From: Verrucomicrobiia bacterium
Lineage (GTDB): Bacteria; Verrucomicrobiota; Verrucomicrobiia; Verrucomicrobiales; DEV007
Length of the DNA stretch: 64,000 nt
Assembly (NCBI GenBank): GCA_030427505.1
Contig: JAUICH010000005.1
Location: forward strand, 1 to 64,000
Direction: 5' to 3'
The translations under genes and the position numbers were made by a program. Every line of letters begins with the position of its first letter. Position 1 is the stretch's first letter. Below the pieces are notes generated by a model. The model worked only from the letters and a program-made list of their open reading frames with translations, was not told the origin of the DNA and did no database searches. Shown here piece after piece: positions 52,208 through 60,300 of the stretch.

Positions 52208-52636
52208 TTAGTTCCCGCCGTCTTCGGGTTTGTAGATATAAATCTCCACTGAATCGGAACCATTTTCGTAGCCCCACTCTGGTGGGTAGGTGGCGATGGC
52301 GCGCAGGGTGTAGAGGTCTTCCAACTGGTTGCCGTCACCATCGGAAATGTTGAGGGCTTCCACTTCGGTGTGATAGGTCACGCCCAGTCCTGGATCGGTG
52401 TAGCTGGTAGCCATCTCCGAAAGGGGCCGTTGCTTGGCTTCCTTGATGATGGACTCCAGGCCCTTCTGGACCAGGGCGTCACGGGCATAGGTGTTGGAGA
52501 CTTCCGCCATCCTTTCGAGAGTGGTGGCCATGCCCACCACCGCGAGGGAAAACACGGTAACAGCGAGAAGCACCTCGAGGAGTACGGCTCCGGACTTCGC
52601 GCGGCGGGACGAAGCTATCAGCGGCTTACTCCACAT
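52208..52636 (-). CDS. gspI: Type II secretion minor pseudopilin GspI
   Basis: A 142-aa prepilin-like protein. AKSGAVLLEVLLAVTVFSLAVVGM has cleavage after Gly16 and Glu at +5; the later segment is short, as in GspI. A strong ribosome site AGGAGG lies 9 nt before the ATG at 52636, inside the end of gspH, with an 11-bp gene overlap. With GspJ and GspK it forms the pseudopilus tip complex. Confidence 0.8.
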   Translation of the reverse strand: MWSKPLIASSRRAKSGAVLLEVLLAVTVFSLAVVGMATTLERMAEVSNTYARDALVQKGLESIIKEAKQRPLSEMATSYTDPGLGVTYHTEVEALNISDGDGNQLEDLYTLRAIATYPPEWGYENGSDSVEIYIYKPEDGGN

Positions 52637-53420
52637 AGGAATGCTCCTCCTGAATGTCCCCGGTCAGGGGGTGGAACTTGACCTCGAAATACGCTTTGTC
52701 CGCCTGGATGCGGATCTCCAAGGGACGGCACATACCAGAGGGCTGAAAGACCCAGCGCTCGAACAGCCCCGCGGTGATGTCCTGCCACTCGGTATGCCCC
52801 CAGGAACGGATCTGGTAGCGGGTGCCCACGGGCATCTCGTAGGTTTCGTAGTAAAGCGGCTCTACTTCCGGTGGAGCGTCCGGATCCGGCATGGCGAGTT
52901 CGCCGAAGCGATTGACGGCTGCCTGCCGCAGGGCTTCTTCGCGTTTTTCGACTTCCATCTCCCGCATCAGCTGATCGAACTCTTCGCTCTCCCCGTAGGG
53001 TTGGAAGTATTGGGCCGCGTGGAAGCCCCGCCGGTCGAAGGCGATCTGGTAGGGACGCTGCTCTTCGATGGCTTTCGCCCGGACGGTCCGGGCCATGCGA
53101 ACGAGTTCCGCTATCGGCTCGCGAGCGAGTTGCTCGTCCTGAAGCCCCTGGATCGTAGGAACGGCCATCGCGGCGAGGAGGCCCAGGATGACCAACACGA
53201 TGACGATCTCAACTAGGGTGAAACCTCGGGTATTGGAGGATTCGGCAGTGGCGGGGCGCGGCGGAGTCTTGGTCCCAGACAAGGAGACAAGGAGATTGGG
53301 AGACAAGGAAATGTTGGATGCCGGGGCGCTGGAGGGAAGGCCGGCGCCGCGAATAGTGGGTTTGTCAGGGCCTTTGGGGTCCTTACCAGTTACCGATGTC
53401 GTCATCGCTTTCGACGCCAT
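52626..53420 (-). CDS. gspH: Type II secretion pseudopilin GspH
   Basis: A 264-aa protein. The prepilin segment TRGFTLVEIVIVLVILGLLA has cleavage after Gly66 and Glu at +5; the pre-sequence is unusually long (66 residues against the normal 6-25) because the short repeat at 53277-53310 lies inside it. The true start may be later, but no good start codon with a ribosome site was found; the ATG at 53420 overlaps gspG by 38 bp, with an alternative at 53402. The mature domain matches GspH size. Confidence 0.72.
   Translation of the reverse strand: MASKAMTTSVTGKDPKGPDKPTIRGAGLPSSAPASNISLSPNLLVSLSGTKTPPRPATAESSNTRGFTLVEIVIVLVILGLLAAMAVPTIQGLQDEQLAREPIAELVRMARTVRAKAIEEQRPYQIAFDRRGFHAAQYFQPYGESEEFDQLMREMEVEKREEALRQAAVNRFGELAMPDPDAPPEVEPLYYETYEMPVGTRYQIRSWGHTEWQDITAGLFERWVFQPSGMCRPLEIRIQADKAYFEVKFHPLTGDIQEEHSYVE
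53277..53310. repeat. GACAAGGAGACAAGGAG-type repeat, copy 2
   Basis: Direct repetition of AGACAAGGAGA-type units within the leader region of gspH. The unit is shared with 51035-51064 and 55224-55264. Confidence 0.5.
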
Positions 53421-53835
53421 CCTCTCCCAGGGAATAGATGTCGTACTTCTCCTTACTCTTCTGAGCGGGGAAGCGGTATTGGTATTCGTTGCCCCAGGGG
53501 TCCAGCATGGGTTCCTTCAGATACTGCCGCCAGGTTTTCGGCTGTGGATCGCCGCTGGGCTTGGTGACGAGCGCGGCGAGGCCCTGGTCCTGTGACGGGG
53601 GCTTAAAGTAGTTGTTCCGCTCGTACATTTTCAGCGTGAGGTCGAGCTGCTTCAGGTCGTCCTCCACTCGCGTGACCTTGGCGTCGTCGATCACCCCCAT
53701 CAGAAGATAAATCCCCGAGCCAGCCAGGATGCCGATAATGGTCAGCACGATGACAAGCTCCACCAAGGTGAAACCAGCGGCACGGCGGAGAGAACGCAAA
53801 CGGTGACGCCGCGAAGAGGAAGGAACGGTTTTCAT
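53383..53835 (-). CDS. gspG: Type II secretion major pseudopilin GspG
   Basis: A 150-aa major pseudopilin. AAGFTLVELVIVLTIIGILAGS: cleavage after Gly21, Glu+5. The C-terminal calcium-site region is recognisable in LDPWGNEYQYRFPAQ and DIYSLGEDGVESDDDIGNW. The family polymerises into the pseudopilus that pushes substrates through the outer-membrane secretin. Upstream of gspH on the same strand, 80 bp after gspF. Confidence 0.93.
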   Translation of the reverse strand: MKTVPSSSRRHRLRSLRRAAGFTLVELVIVLTIIGILAGSGIYLLMGVIDDAKVTRVEDDLKQLDLTLKMYERNNYFKPPSQDQGLAALVTKPSGDPQPKTWRQYLKEPMLDPWGNEYQYRFPAQKSKEKYDIYSLGEDGVESDDDIGNW

Positions 53836-53915
53836 GACTTGTTGATTTGAGCGAATGAGTTAGAAAGTGAGTTGAAAGGATTTCTTTTTGGGGAAGTCAG
53901 TTTGACGAAGCAGCC

Positions 53916-55163
53916 TCATTTCCGCGAGGAAATTCCCGCGACAGAACCGAACATGGTGGTCACGATGGCATAGGCGATGACTCCGATGACGATGGCCACG
54001 ACGATGAGGATGACCTGGGGGAAAAAGGTGGTGAGCCGATTGATACGCACGTCCAGCTCTTCATCGTATTTCTTGGCCGCCTTCTCAAAAGCGAAGCCGA
54101 GTTCCCCGGTTTGTTCACCGATCGCGACACGATCGACCAGCGCGAGGGGGAAAGCTTTCGACTGACCAAGCCCCTTGGCCAGGGACCCGCCTTCACCCAC
54201 GAAGGCCACGGTGTTCTCCAGGATCTTGCGCAGCCAGACGTTTGGCACGGCGTGGCTCATCAGTTTCAGGCTGTTGAGCAGCGGCACGCCATTGGCCACC
54301 AGGTTGGCCATAGTGTGGCAGAACTGCGCATAGAAGCGGCCGGAGATGACGGGGCCGAAGACAGGGATCTTCAGCTTGGCTTGGTCCCACCAGGCGCGGC
54401 CCTGGGGGGTTGCAATGAAGACACGGAATCCCAGCAGGGCGGTGAAGGCAATCAATAGAATCAGCCACCACCAGGCGCCCATGAAGTCGCTGAACTTCAC
54501 CAGGATCAAGGTAATGAAGGGCAACTTCTGGCCAGTCTTGCTGATGAGCTCCATCAGCATCGGCATGAGAATGGTGCTGAAGACAAACATCAGCACGATG
54601 CTCCCCGCAAAGAGCACCGCCGGATAGATCATGGCCGTTCCCACCTTGGATTGCAGGTGGTGAAGCTGCTTCAGGTTGGTGGCCAGGCGGCGAAGGATCT
54701 CTCCGAGCGAACCACTCGCTTCCCCGGCGGCCACGAGATTCCGGTAGAGCGGATCGAAGGAAGGCGAAGCTTTCTTCAGCGCGGTGGAAAAGCGGGCGCC
54801 CTCCCGGATCTCATCCCGCAGGATGGACGAAATGCGCTTGATGGCCTTGTTCTGCTGGCGCTCGTTCATGACGCGGAGCGCTTGTTCCAGTTGCACGCCG
54901 GCATCCAGGAGGTCGGCCATCTCTTCGGTGAAGAGAATGAGTTCCGTGCGCTTCAGCGTCGCTGGTAGTCCGGAAGCTTCGGCATCTGCCTTGGCCTTTG
55001 CCTTGGCGGAGGAAGCGCCTTTTTCTTCCACCGCCGACACACTCACGGGATGCAGCGCCTGCGACTCCAGCTTCCGGTAGGCCTCGATCTTATTCCGCAC
55101 GGCCAGGCTGCCAGACACGGTCTGGCCCTGAGCATTGATGGCGGTGTAGGCGAAGGAAGGCAT
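53916..55163 (-). CDS. gspF: Type II secretion inner-membrane protein GspF
   Basis: A 415-aa protein with two T2SSF domains. N-terminal FAYTAINAQGQTVSGSLAVRNKIEAYRKLES, the first domain ending in helices at about 180-210 and 230-255, and the second domain with RFYAQFCHTMANLVANGVPLLNSLKLM. A final helix near 385-407 completes the three-span layout. GspF forms the platform between GspE and the pseudopilus. Starts 130 bp downstream of gspE, with the third copy of the purine repeat in between. Confidence 0.93.
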   Translation of the reverse strand: MPSFAYTAINAQGQTVSGSLAVRNKIEAYRKLESQALHPVSVSAVEEKGASSAKAKAKADAEASGLPATLKRTELILFTEEMADLLDAGVQLEQALRVMNERQQNKAIKRISSILRDEIREGARFSTALKKASPSFDPLYRNLVAAGEASGSLGEILRRLATNLKQLHHLQSKVGTAMIYPAVLFAGSIVLMFVFSTILMPMLMELISKTGQKLPFITLILVKFSDFMGAWWWLILLIAFTALLGFRVFIATPQGRAWWDQAKLKIPVFGPVISGRFYAQFCHTMANLVANGVPLLNSLKLMSHAVPNVWLRKILENTVAFVGEGGSLAKGLGQSKAFPLALVDRVAIGEQTGELGFAFEKAAKKYDEELDVRINRLTTFFPQVILIVVAIVIGVIAYAIVTTMFGSVAGISSRK

Positions 55164-55223
55164 TGGGGCGTGGCGTTGGTGGCAGGGGAAAGAGGGATGC
55201 GTGGGGGCGTGGCGGTAGCGTTG

Positions 55224-55264
55224 CGACAGACAGGGAGAGGGGGAGACAAGGAGACAGGGAAAGG
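55224..55264. repeat. GACAAGGAGACAGGGA-type repeat, copy 3
   Basis: GACAGACAGGGAGAGGGGGA followed by GACAAGGAGACAGGGA and a little more lies in the gspE-gspF spacer. Part of the same repeat family as 51035-51064 and 53277-53310. Confidence 0.5.
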
Positions 55265-55292
55265 TTGGCGGAGGGCGCGGTGTTGACCTGGT

Positions 55293-57035
55293 TTAGGCGG
55301 TGGGCAGGGAGACGGCCTGGGCGGTGTGAGTGCTGCCGCCGTTGGAGGAATGGTCGCTGGTGGTGTTGGTGAGGACTTCTTCGACAGTGGTGAGTCCGGC
55401 GGCGACCTTGCTCCAACCGTAGCGGCGAAGCGGAATCATGCCGTCGTGGAGCGCCTGCTGGCGGAGGACGGCGTTGGGCTTGTCCGCGGTAATGAGTTCC
55501 TGCATCTCGTTCGTGATCATGCAGATTTCCACGATGGCCATCCGGCCGCGGTAGCCAGTGTCCCGGCACTGGCGGCAACCGTTGGCGCGCATGATGCCGC
55601 CTTTCAATTCGACGGGAAACCCGATCTTCCGCAGATACTCGTCGTCCAGTTCCTCGGGCTGCTTGCAGTTCGGGCAGAGGGTCCGCACCAGGCGCTGAGC
55701 CAGGAAGGCGCGGACGGAGGACGCGATCAGGAACGGCTCGACGCCCATGTCGAGCAGGCGGGAGATGCCGCCCACGGCGTCGTTGGTGTGGAGGGTGGAG
55801 AACACCAGGTGACCTGTCAGGGCGCCACGAATGGCGATCTCCGTGGTCTCCAGGTCGCGCATTTCCCCCACCATGATGATGTTCGGGTCGCCGCGCAGAA
55901 TGCTGCGCAGGCCGGAGGCGAAGGTCAGTTTGATCTCCGGCTTCACCGCGATCTGGACCACACCGTCGAGCTTGTTTTCGACGGGGTCTTCGATGGTGAC
56001 AATGCGGGTTTCCTTCGTGTTAAGCTGCTTCAGGAAGGTGTAGAGCGTGGTCGATTTCCCGGACCCGGTGGGTCCCGTCACCAGGATGATGCCGTTGGGC
56101 AGCTTCAGCAGTTCGCGGATCTTTTCTTCCGACTCGGTATCCAGACCCAGCATGGACATGTCGAACTTCTGCCGGGTCAGCAGGCGGAGGCTCACGCTTT
56201 CCCCATTCACCGACGGGATGGTGGCGACGCGGACGTCGATGGGTTCGCCGTCCAGTTCCAGATTGATGCGGCCGTCCTGCGGCAGACGGCGCTCCGCGAT
56301 GTCCAGGTGCGCCATGATCTTCAGGCGGGAAATGATGGACGCCTGGAGCATCCGCATGTTCGGCGGCACGGTCACTTCCTGGAGCGATCCATCGATGCGG
56401 TAGCGGATGCGCAGGTCCTTTTCCAGCGGCTCCAGATGGATGTCCGTGGCGCGTTCCTTCAGCGCTTCACGGAAAATCTGGTTCACGAAATTCATCACGG
56501 ACGCTTCCTCGTCCTCCGCGTCCAGGACGTTCACCTCCTGGGTCAGTTCGTCATCATCCCCGGCCGCCTCCCGGCCCTCGATGAGTTCCTCGAAATTCTC
56601 CGCGCCCACCCCGTAGCCCTGGCGGAGCCCCTCCAGGATCTGGTAGCGGGTGCCCACGGCCCACGTCACGTTCTTGTGCAGTTCCTGCCCCACGGCCTGC
56701 TTCGCCTTCAGGTCAAAGGGGTCATACGTCATCAGGCACACGTCCTTCCCATTCACCCGCCCGGGCAGGAGCCGGTGACGCAGCGCCAGCTTCGCCGGAA
56801 AGCGGGAGTGCAGCGGCTGGGAAAGATCCACCTCCGGCTTCGCCAGATATTCCAAACCCGTGGCCCCGGCGAGGTGCTGAGCAAAAACCGCCTCATCCAC
56901 CAGGTCCGCGTCCAACAGCGCCTCAATCGGCGATAGCTGCTTGCCCACGGCTTCCTGGAGGACACGCTCACAGGTCACGCGGTCGCGGCAACCGCTGTCC
57001 ATCGCCAGCTTGGTAATGAGGGGGATCAGGGACAT
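55293..57035 (-). CDS. gspE: Type II secretion ATPase GspE
   Basis: From the ATG at 57035 a 580-aa ATPase. N-terminal MshEN-like domains (1-160) precede the core: DIHLEP (Asp box), Walker A GPTGSGKST at 321-329, then VTIEDPVE, the His box region LVFSTLHTND, and a tetracysteine zinc site (CPNC and CRQC). It powers pseudopilus assembly from the cytoplasm. A longer frame opens at 57149, but the extra 38 residues are atypical. The final 25 residues (Ser/Thr/Asn-rich) extend beyond the conserved end. First gene of the cluster as seen here. Confidence 0.92.
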   Translation of the reverse strand: MSLIPLITKLAMDSGCRDRVTCERVLQEAVGKQLSPIEALLDADLVDEAVFAQHLAGATGLEYLAKPEVDLSQPLHSRFPAKLALRHRLLPGRVNGKDVCLMTYDPFDLKAKQAVGQELHKNVTWAVGTRYQILEGLRQGYGVGAENFEELIEGREAAGDDDELTQEVNVLDAEDEEASVMNFVNQIFREALKERATDIHLEPLEKDLRIRYRIDGSLQEVTVPPNMRMLQASIISRLKIMAHLDIAERRLPQDGRINLELDGEPIDVRVATIPSVNGESVSLRLLTRQKFDMSMLGLDTESEEKIRELLKLPNGIILVTGPTGSGKSTTLYTFLKQLNTKETRIVTIEDPVENKLDGVVQIAVKPEIKLTFASGLRSILRGDPNIIMVGEMRDLETTEIAIRGALTGHLVFSTLHTNDAVGGISRLLDMGVEPFLIASSVRAFLAQRLVRTLCPNCKQPEELDDEYLRKIGFPVELKGGIMRANGCRQCRDTGYRGRMAIVEICMITNEMQELITADKPNAVLRQQALHDGMIPLRRYGWSKVAAGLTTVEEVLTNTTSDHSSNGGSTHTAQAVSLPTA

Positions 57036-57253
57036 GAGAGGACCATGGCTTTCACCGGAAAGAAAACCACACTGTTTGAACCCCCCGCAACAGAAATGGT
57101 TACGGGGAAATGCAAAGCCGCCGATTTCAGTTTCGGCCAAAATATTCACGGTTGGCGCCGGTTGCGATTGAACCAGCTCCCGGCTGCCGTAATAATGAGT
57201 CTGTCAGGCTCAGGCCTCTCCCCTTTTTGGAACCTTTGACCTCCCCACCTCCC

Positions 57254-57589
57254 ATGAAACCTTCCCTCCAGCGACTGCGTGACCGGATTGAAAGCAATGC
57301 CTCCCTCAGTGGTGAGGAGCGGGAAACGATGCTGGGCCTGCTGGCGGACCTGGAGAAAGAGACCGACTCGCTGGGCGATCACCCGGATGCGGAGAAGATC
57401 CGGGAGGCGGTGACCTTGGCGGACACCGCCACGGCGGGCGAGGCGGAGGCATCCACAGCGGAAAAAGAGGACGAAGAATCGCCCCTGGAAGCTTTACAAA
57501 ACGCGATCCTGGAGTTGGAAGCTTCGCATCCGAAGACCGCGAACATGCTGTCCCGCATCGGGCAGGTGCTGGCGAACATGGGAATTTAG
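57254..57589 (+). CDS. DUF4404 family protein
   Basis: A 111-aa acidic, helical protein matching DUF4404: LRDRIESNASLSGEERETML near the N-terminus and LEALQNAILELEASHPKTANMLSRIGQVLANMGI as the conserved C-terminal helix. The function is unknown; members are small soluble proteins. The ATG at 57254 is preferred over an open frame to 57110. It is followed 165 bp later by the universal stress protein gene. Confidence 0.8.
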   Translation: MKPSLQRLRDRIESNASLSGEERETMLGLLADLEKETDSLGDHPDAEKIREAVTLADTATAGEAEASTAEKEDEESPLEALQNAILELEASHPKTANMLSRIGQVLANMGI

Positions 57590-57753
57590 GGTTGGTCCGC
57601 TGGCAGCATTCCGCCAGTATCGCGCCAAGAACGGCTCAGGCTTTTTCAAGGGATGCATTGCCATCCCGGCCAGGATTCGTAACCTGTACCAGAGCGCGAA
57701 CGCGAAAAAGGTTCCCCGTTTCGTTTCACCCCCCAACCTCCCCTGCTTCCCCC

Positions 57754-58584
57754 ATGATCAAACGCATTCTTGTCGCGATTGACAATTCGCCGCACGCCGC
57801 GGCGGCCACGCAGCGGGCTTGTGAAATCGCCCACGCCCACAATGCCGAAACCGCCGGCTTGGCGGTGGTCGATACCCCGGAGATCATCGGCCAGACCACG
57901 CCGGTGTATCCGGAAGCGGCTGTCTTGGCGGCGGAAGCTTCCCAGGAACTGGTCGCGGAGGCGGAGAGAACGGTCAAATCGGCCTTGGAAAAGTATGCCG
58001 CGCTCTGCGAGACGGCTCATGTGCCACACCTGGAAATCATCCGGGAAGGCGTGCCGGCCGACCAGATCCTGCGGGTTTCCCGCTTGTTCGATCTGCTGGT
58101 CATCGGCGTGCGGACCTTCTTTCATTTCGAAACGCGGGAAGGTCCTGGAGATTCCCTGACCCGGATCCTGCGGGAAAGCGCCACGCCCGTGCTGGCGGTG
58201 CCGCGTTTCAACCCCGGTCCTTTTCACACCGTGACCGTGGTCTTCGACGGCAGCGCGAACGCGGCGCGCACCCTGCGCGACTTCGCCGTTTTCGCTCATC
58301 CCTATGACTTTAAGATCAAGATCGTGTCTTCCCACCGGGACGAAGATCACGCCCGGCAAGTCGCGGAAGCCGCCGCGGCTTACCTGCGGGCTCATGGGAA
58401 GACTGACTTGACGGCTTTTGGAACGAAGCACGACATTGTCGATGCCCTGGAAGACGACGTGATCGGCGCGACGGACCTGATCGTGGCGGGTCAACATCAT
58501 CGCCAGCCGATCAAAGACCTCTTCAAACGCAGCGTGCCCGATTACCTGGTGAAGGAAGGACACACCTCCTTGTTTATCGGCTAG
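57754..58584 (+). CDS. Tandem universal stress protein
   Basis: A 276-aa protein with two UspA-like domains. The first starts with MIKRILVAIDNSPHAAAATQ and includes HVPHLEIIREGVPADQILRV and LLVIGVRTFFHF; the second starts at about 145 with FHTVTVVFDGSANAARTLRD and ends with DLIVAGQHHRQPIKDLFKRS then VPDYLV. Usp proteins bind ATP or AMP and accumulate on starvation; the usual glycine-rich ATP loop is poorly kept here. Start at ATG 57754, not the longer frame. Confidence 0.82.
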   Translation: MIKRILVAIDNSPHAAAATQRACEIAHAHNAETAGLAVVDTPEIIGQTTPVYPEAAVLAAEASQELVAEAERTVKSALEKYAALCETAHVPHLEIIREGVPADQILRVSRLFDLLVIGVRTFFHFETREGPGDSLTRILRESATPVLAVPRFNPGPFHTVTVVFDGSANAARTLRDFAVFAHPYDFKIKIVSSHRDEDHARQVAEAAAAYLRAHGKTDLTAFGTKHDIVDALEDDVIGATDLIVAGQHHRQPIKDLFKRSVPDYLVKEGHTSLFIG

Positions 58585-58632
58585 CCGGCTTCCCCTCATA
58601 CTCTATAACCCCATCATACTGAATTCTTTGCA

Positions 58633-59103
58633 ATGAAACGAATCGGCCTGGTATTTGTTGGCTCAGCGGCGCTCCTGATAACCTTTTGCGGTTTGTCCGC
58701 CTGTAACCTCGAAGAAAAGGAAGACGATACGGCCGTCCTGGAGACCGGGCCCGGAGGCGTGGATTTCGTCTCGGAGATCAAACCTCTGCTGGAAGCCAAC
58801 TGCATTGCCTGTCACAACAGCAAGTCCGTCTTTGGCGACGTGGTCCTGGAAAATCGCGAACTCGCTTTCCGGGAGAATAAGCACGGTAAAGTCATCGTTC
58901 CGGGCGATCCGGAAGCGAGCCTGCTTTACCAGGTCACGCAGGTTCCCCACGCGGCGGACCAGTCCATGCCAGCCACCGGCCCGAAACTGAGCGAAGAAGA
59001 GATCGTGCTGCTCAAGACCTGGATCTCAGAGGGAGCAAAGTGGCCGGAAGGCGCGGCCGGAGTCATCAAGCCGCTGGACCTGGACGCGGTGCAGCAAGGC
59101 TAA
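58633..59103 (+). CDS. PSCyt1-type cytochrome c lipoprotein
   Basis: A 156-aa lipoprotein (lipobox LSAC, Cys24) with a single haem motif C57-I-A-C60-H61 inside VDFVSEIKPLLEANCIACHN, and the family features GDPEASLLYQVT, MPATGPKLSEEE and LKTWISEGAKWPEGA. Shorter than the other two cytochromes of this type in the window and without SHD1 or LRR domains. It presumably passes electrons at the outer face of the inner membrane. Haem attachment would depend on ResB/CcsA. Confidence 0.87.
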   Translation: MKRIGLVFVGSAALLITFCGLSACNLEEKEDDTAVLETGPGGVDFVSEIKPLLEANCIACHNSKSVFGDVVLENRELAFRENKHGKVIVPGDPEASLLYQVTQVPHAADQSMPATGPKLSEEEIVLLKTWISEGAKWPEGAAGVIKPLDLDAVQQG

Positions 59104-59134
59104 GAAAGGTTCAGTCGATTTCCTTTCGCCCCTC

Positions 59135-59713
59135 TCAGCCAAGAGGTTTAAAGTATCCCTTGATACAATTCAGGTTTCGCACGCAAACCTGAATATGGTT
59201 TTTGCGGCGGAAGCCGGCATCAGGATAAGGGGTGTCTCCCTCCTGAAAAAGGCCACGAACGGAGTCGAAAGGACGCAGGTCGTTACGTTTCCTAAGCTTG
59301 TGCGCCATTTCGATAACCTCACAGTCAAGGTGCCTTTTGTACTTGTCCGGTCCGCCCTTATTCTCTGGCAAAGGCCTTCCCGCCTTACCGAAAGCGGACT
59401 TCAGAAGTCCATAGGCTTCCTCCACGATCTGAATGTGCTCCCGTTGCATGAGACTGAGACAAAGGCCCAAGTCGATAATCGCGCCTACTACAAAAGGCTC
59501 GCGAACCCTGGACTCAGGTCGCGTCATACGTTCCTCCGCCCATTCTTCCGCTCTTAGCGGATCATTTTCCCAGAAGTAGATACCGTGGCCCAACCAATCG
59601 TAAGAATTGGTGCTGATAGCCAGCCGATGCTTGCCGGCAAGGAGTTGTTCGCCTATCGCGCGGTCGCAACCGTGGAAGCCCAAGATGAACGCCGAATGGC
59701 CCGAGTAGCGCAT
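59135..59713 (-). CDS. Putative ADP-ribosyltransferase-like toxin
   Basis: A 192-aa soluble protein. The N-terminal third resembles ADP-ribosyltransferase/DUF3990-type folds: FILGFHGCDRAIGEQLL (HG motif), then STNSYDWLGHGIYFWENDPLRAEEWAEE, where DxLGxGIYFW corresponds to the NAD-binding tyrosine strand. The rest has GAIIDLGLCLSLMQREHIQI and FHxxxHIQVCVRN-like KNHIQVCVRNLNCIKGYF. The typical catalytic Glu cannot be placed with certainty. The gene starts 4 bp after a small acidic protein gene on the same strand, the layout of a type II toxin-antitoxin pair. Toxicity and NAD use are inferred. Confidence 0.6.
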   Translation of the reverse strand: MRYSGHSAFILGFHGCDRAIGEQLLAGKHRLAISTNSYDWLGHGIYFWENDPLRAEEWAEERMTRPESRVREPFVVGAIIDLGLCLSLMQREHIQIVEEAYGLLKSAFGKAGRPLPENKGGPDKYKRHLDCEVIEMAHKLRKRNDLRPFDSVRGLFQEGDTPYPDAGFRRKNHIQVCVRNLNCIKGYFKPLG

Positions 59714-59717
59714 GGGA

Positions 59718-59909
59718 CTACCACTTCCCGGTTCTCATGAGACGCTCGTAGCGTTCCTCCTGAGTCAATTCCTCCTGCTCAATTGGCTCGTGAAGGCTTT
59801 CAATAATTTCGCGAGCCAATTCGGGATCGCTTTCGACCTCCTTGGTCAGGCGTTTCAGACCGTCAATGGTGGCTTGAAGGTCTTCTTCGGTGGGCTCGGT
59901 GTAGGGCAT
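59718..59909 (-). CDS. Small acidic antitoxin-like protein
   Basis: A 63-aa acidic, helical protein (PYTEPTEEDLQATIDGLKRL then TKEVESDPELAREIIESLHE, ending LTQEERYERLMRTGKW). No DNA-binding motif is obvious. Its position 4 bp before the ADP-ribosyltransferase-like gene and its size suggest a cognate antitoxin or partner protein. No family could be named. Confidence 0.6.
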   Translation of the reverse strand: MPYTEPTEEDLQATIDGLKRLTKEVESDPELAREIIESLHEPIEQEELTQEERYERLMRTGKW

Positions 59910-60300
59910 GGCTTTATTAGCATAGCGGAGGCTGGCCAGAATCCTATCCTATTTTCTGCCAAGTACCAGAAGCGGCGATTGGGGGGGTATTTCCACACCG
60001 GTCCCGTCAGAAATTCACGGGATCATCGCCCCCCAGCAGAGATTACGCTTCTATCGCCCAGATCCCGATGCTTGGGCGCAGAGATCAAAGGATCGCATGG
60101 CGCGAATCCGGGAAATTGGGAGTTGAACGCTTTTGCGGTGGAATTCAAGCTGATGGCCCGCCGTTAAGGATTCGAGGGCGGGTGGTGTTCCCGGGCCGGG
60201 CAGGCCCATCAAAGCGCCACCGGACCAAACTCCTTGTCAGGGGAAGGCGCTTTTCCTTTTCCTGGGCGGCGGGCTTTTGTTAATCAGACCCTCCCCCTTT
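59910..60300. other. Gap between the toxin-like pair and the sulfatase cluster
   Basis: Nothing definite. On the plus strand one frame about 60035-60123 reads IIAPQQRLRFYRPDPDAWAQ then RSKDRMARIREIGS and a stop, and another ends at 60166 with HGANPGNWELNAFAVEF. Both look like remnants of coding sequence but cannot be assigned. The region should hold divergent promoters for the flanking operons. No strong palindrome was seen. Confidence 0.35.

Noticed and set aside
55326-56936. Long plus-strand frame (536 codons) opposite gspE
   Set aside because: Antisense shadow of a high-GC gene; low-complexity His/Gly/Val/Arg composition and no motif.
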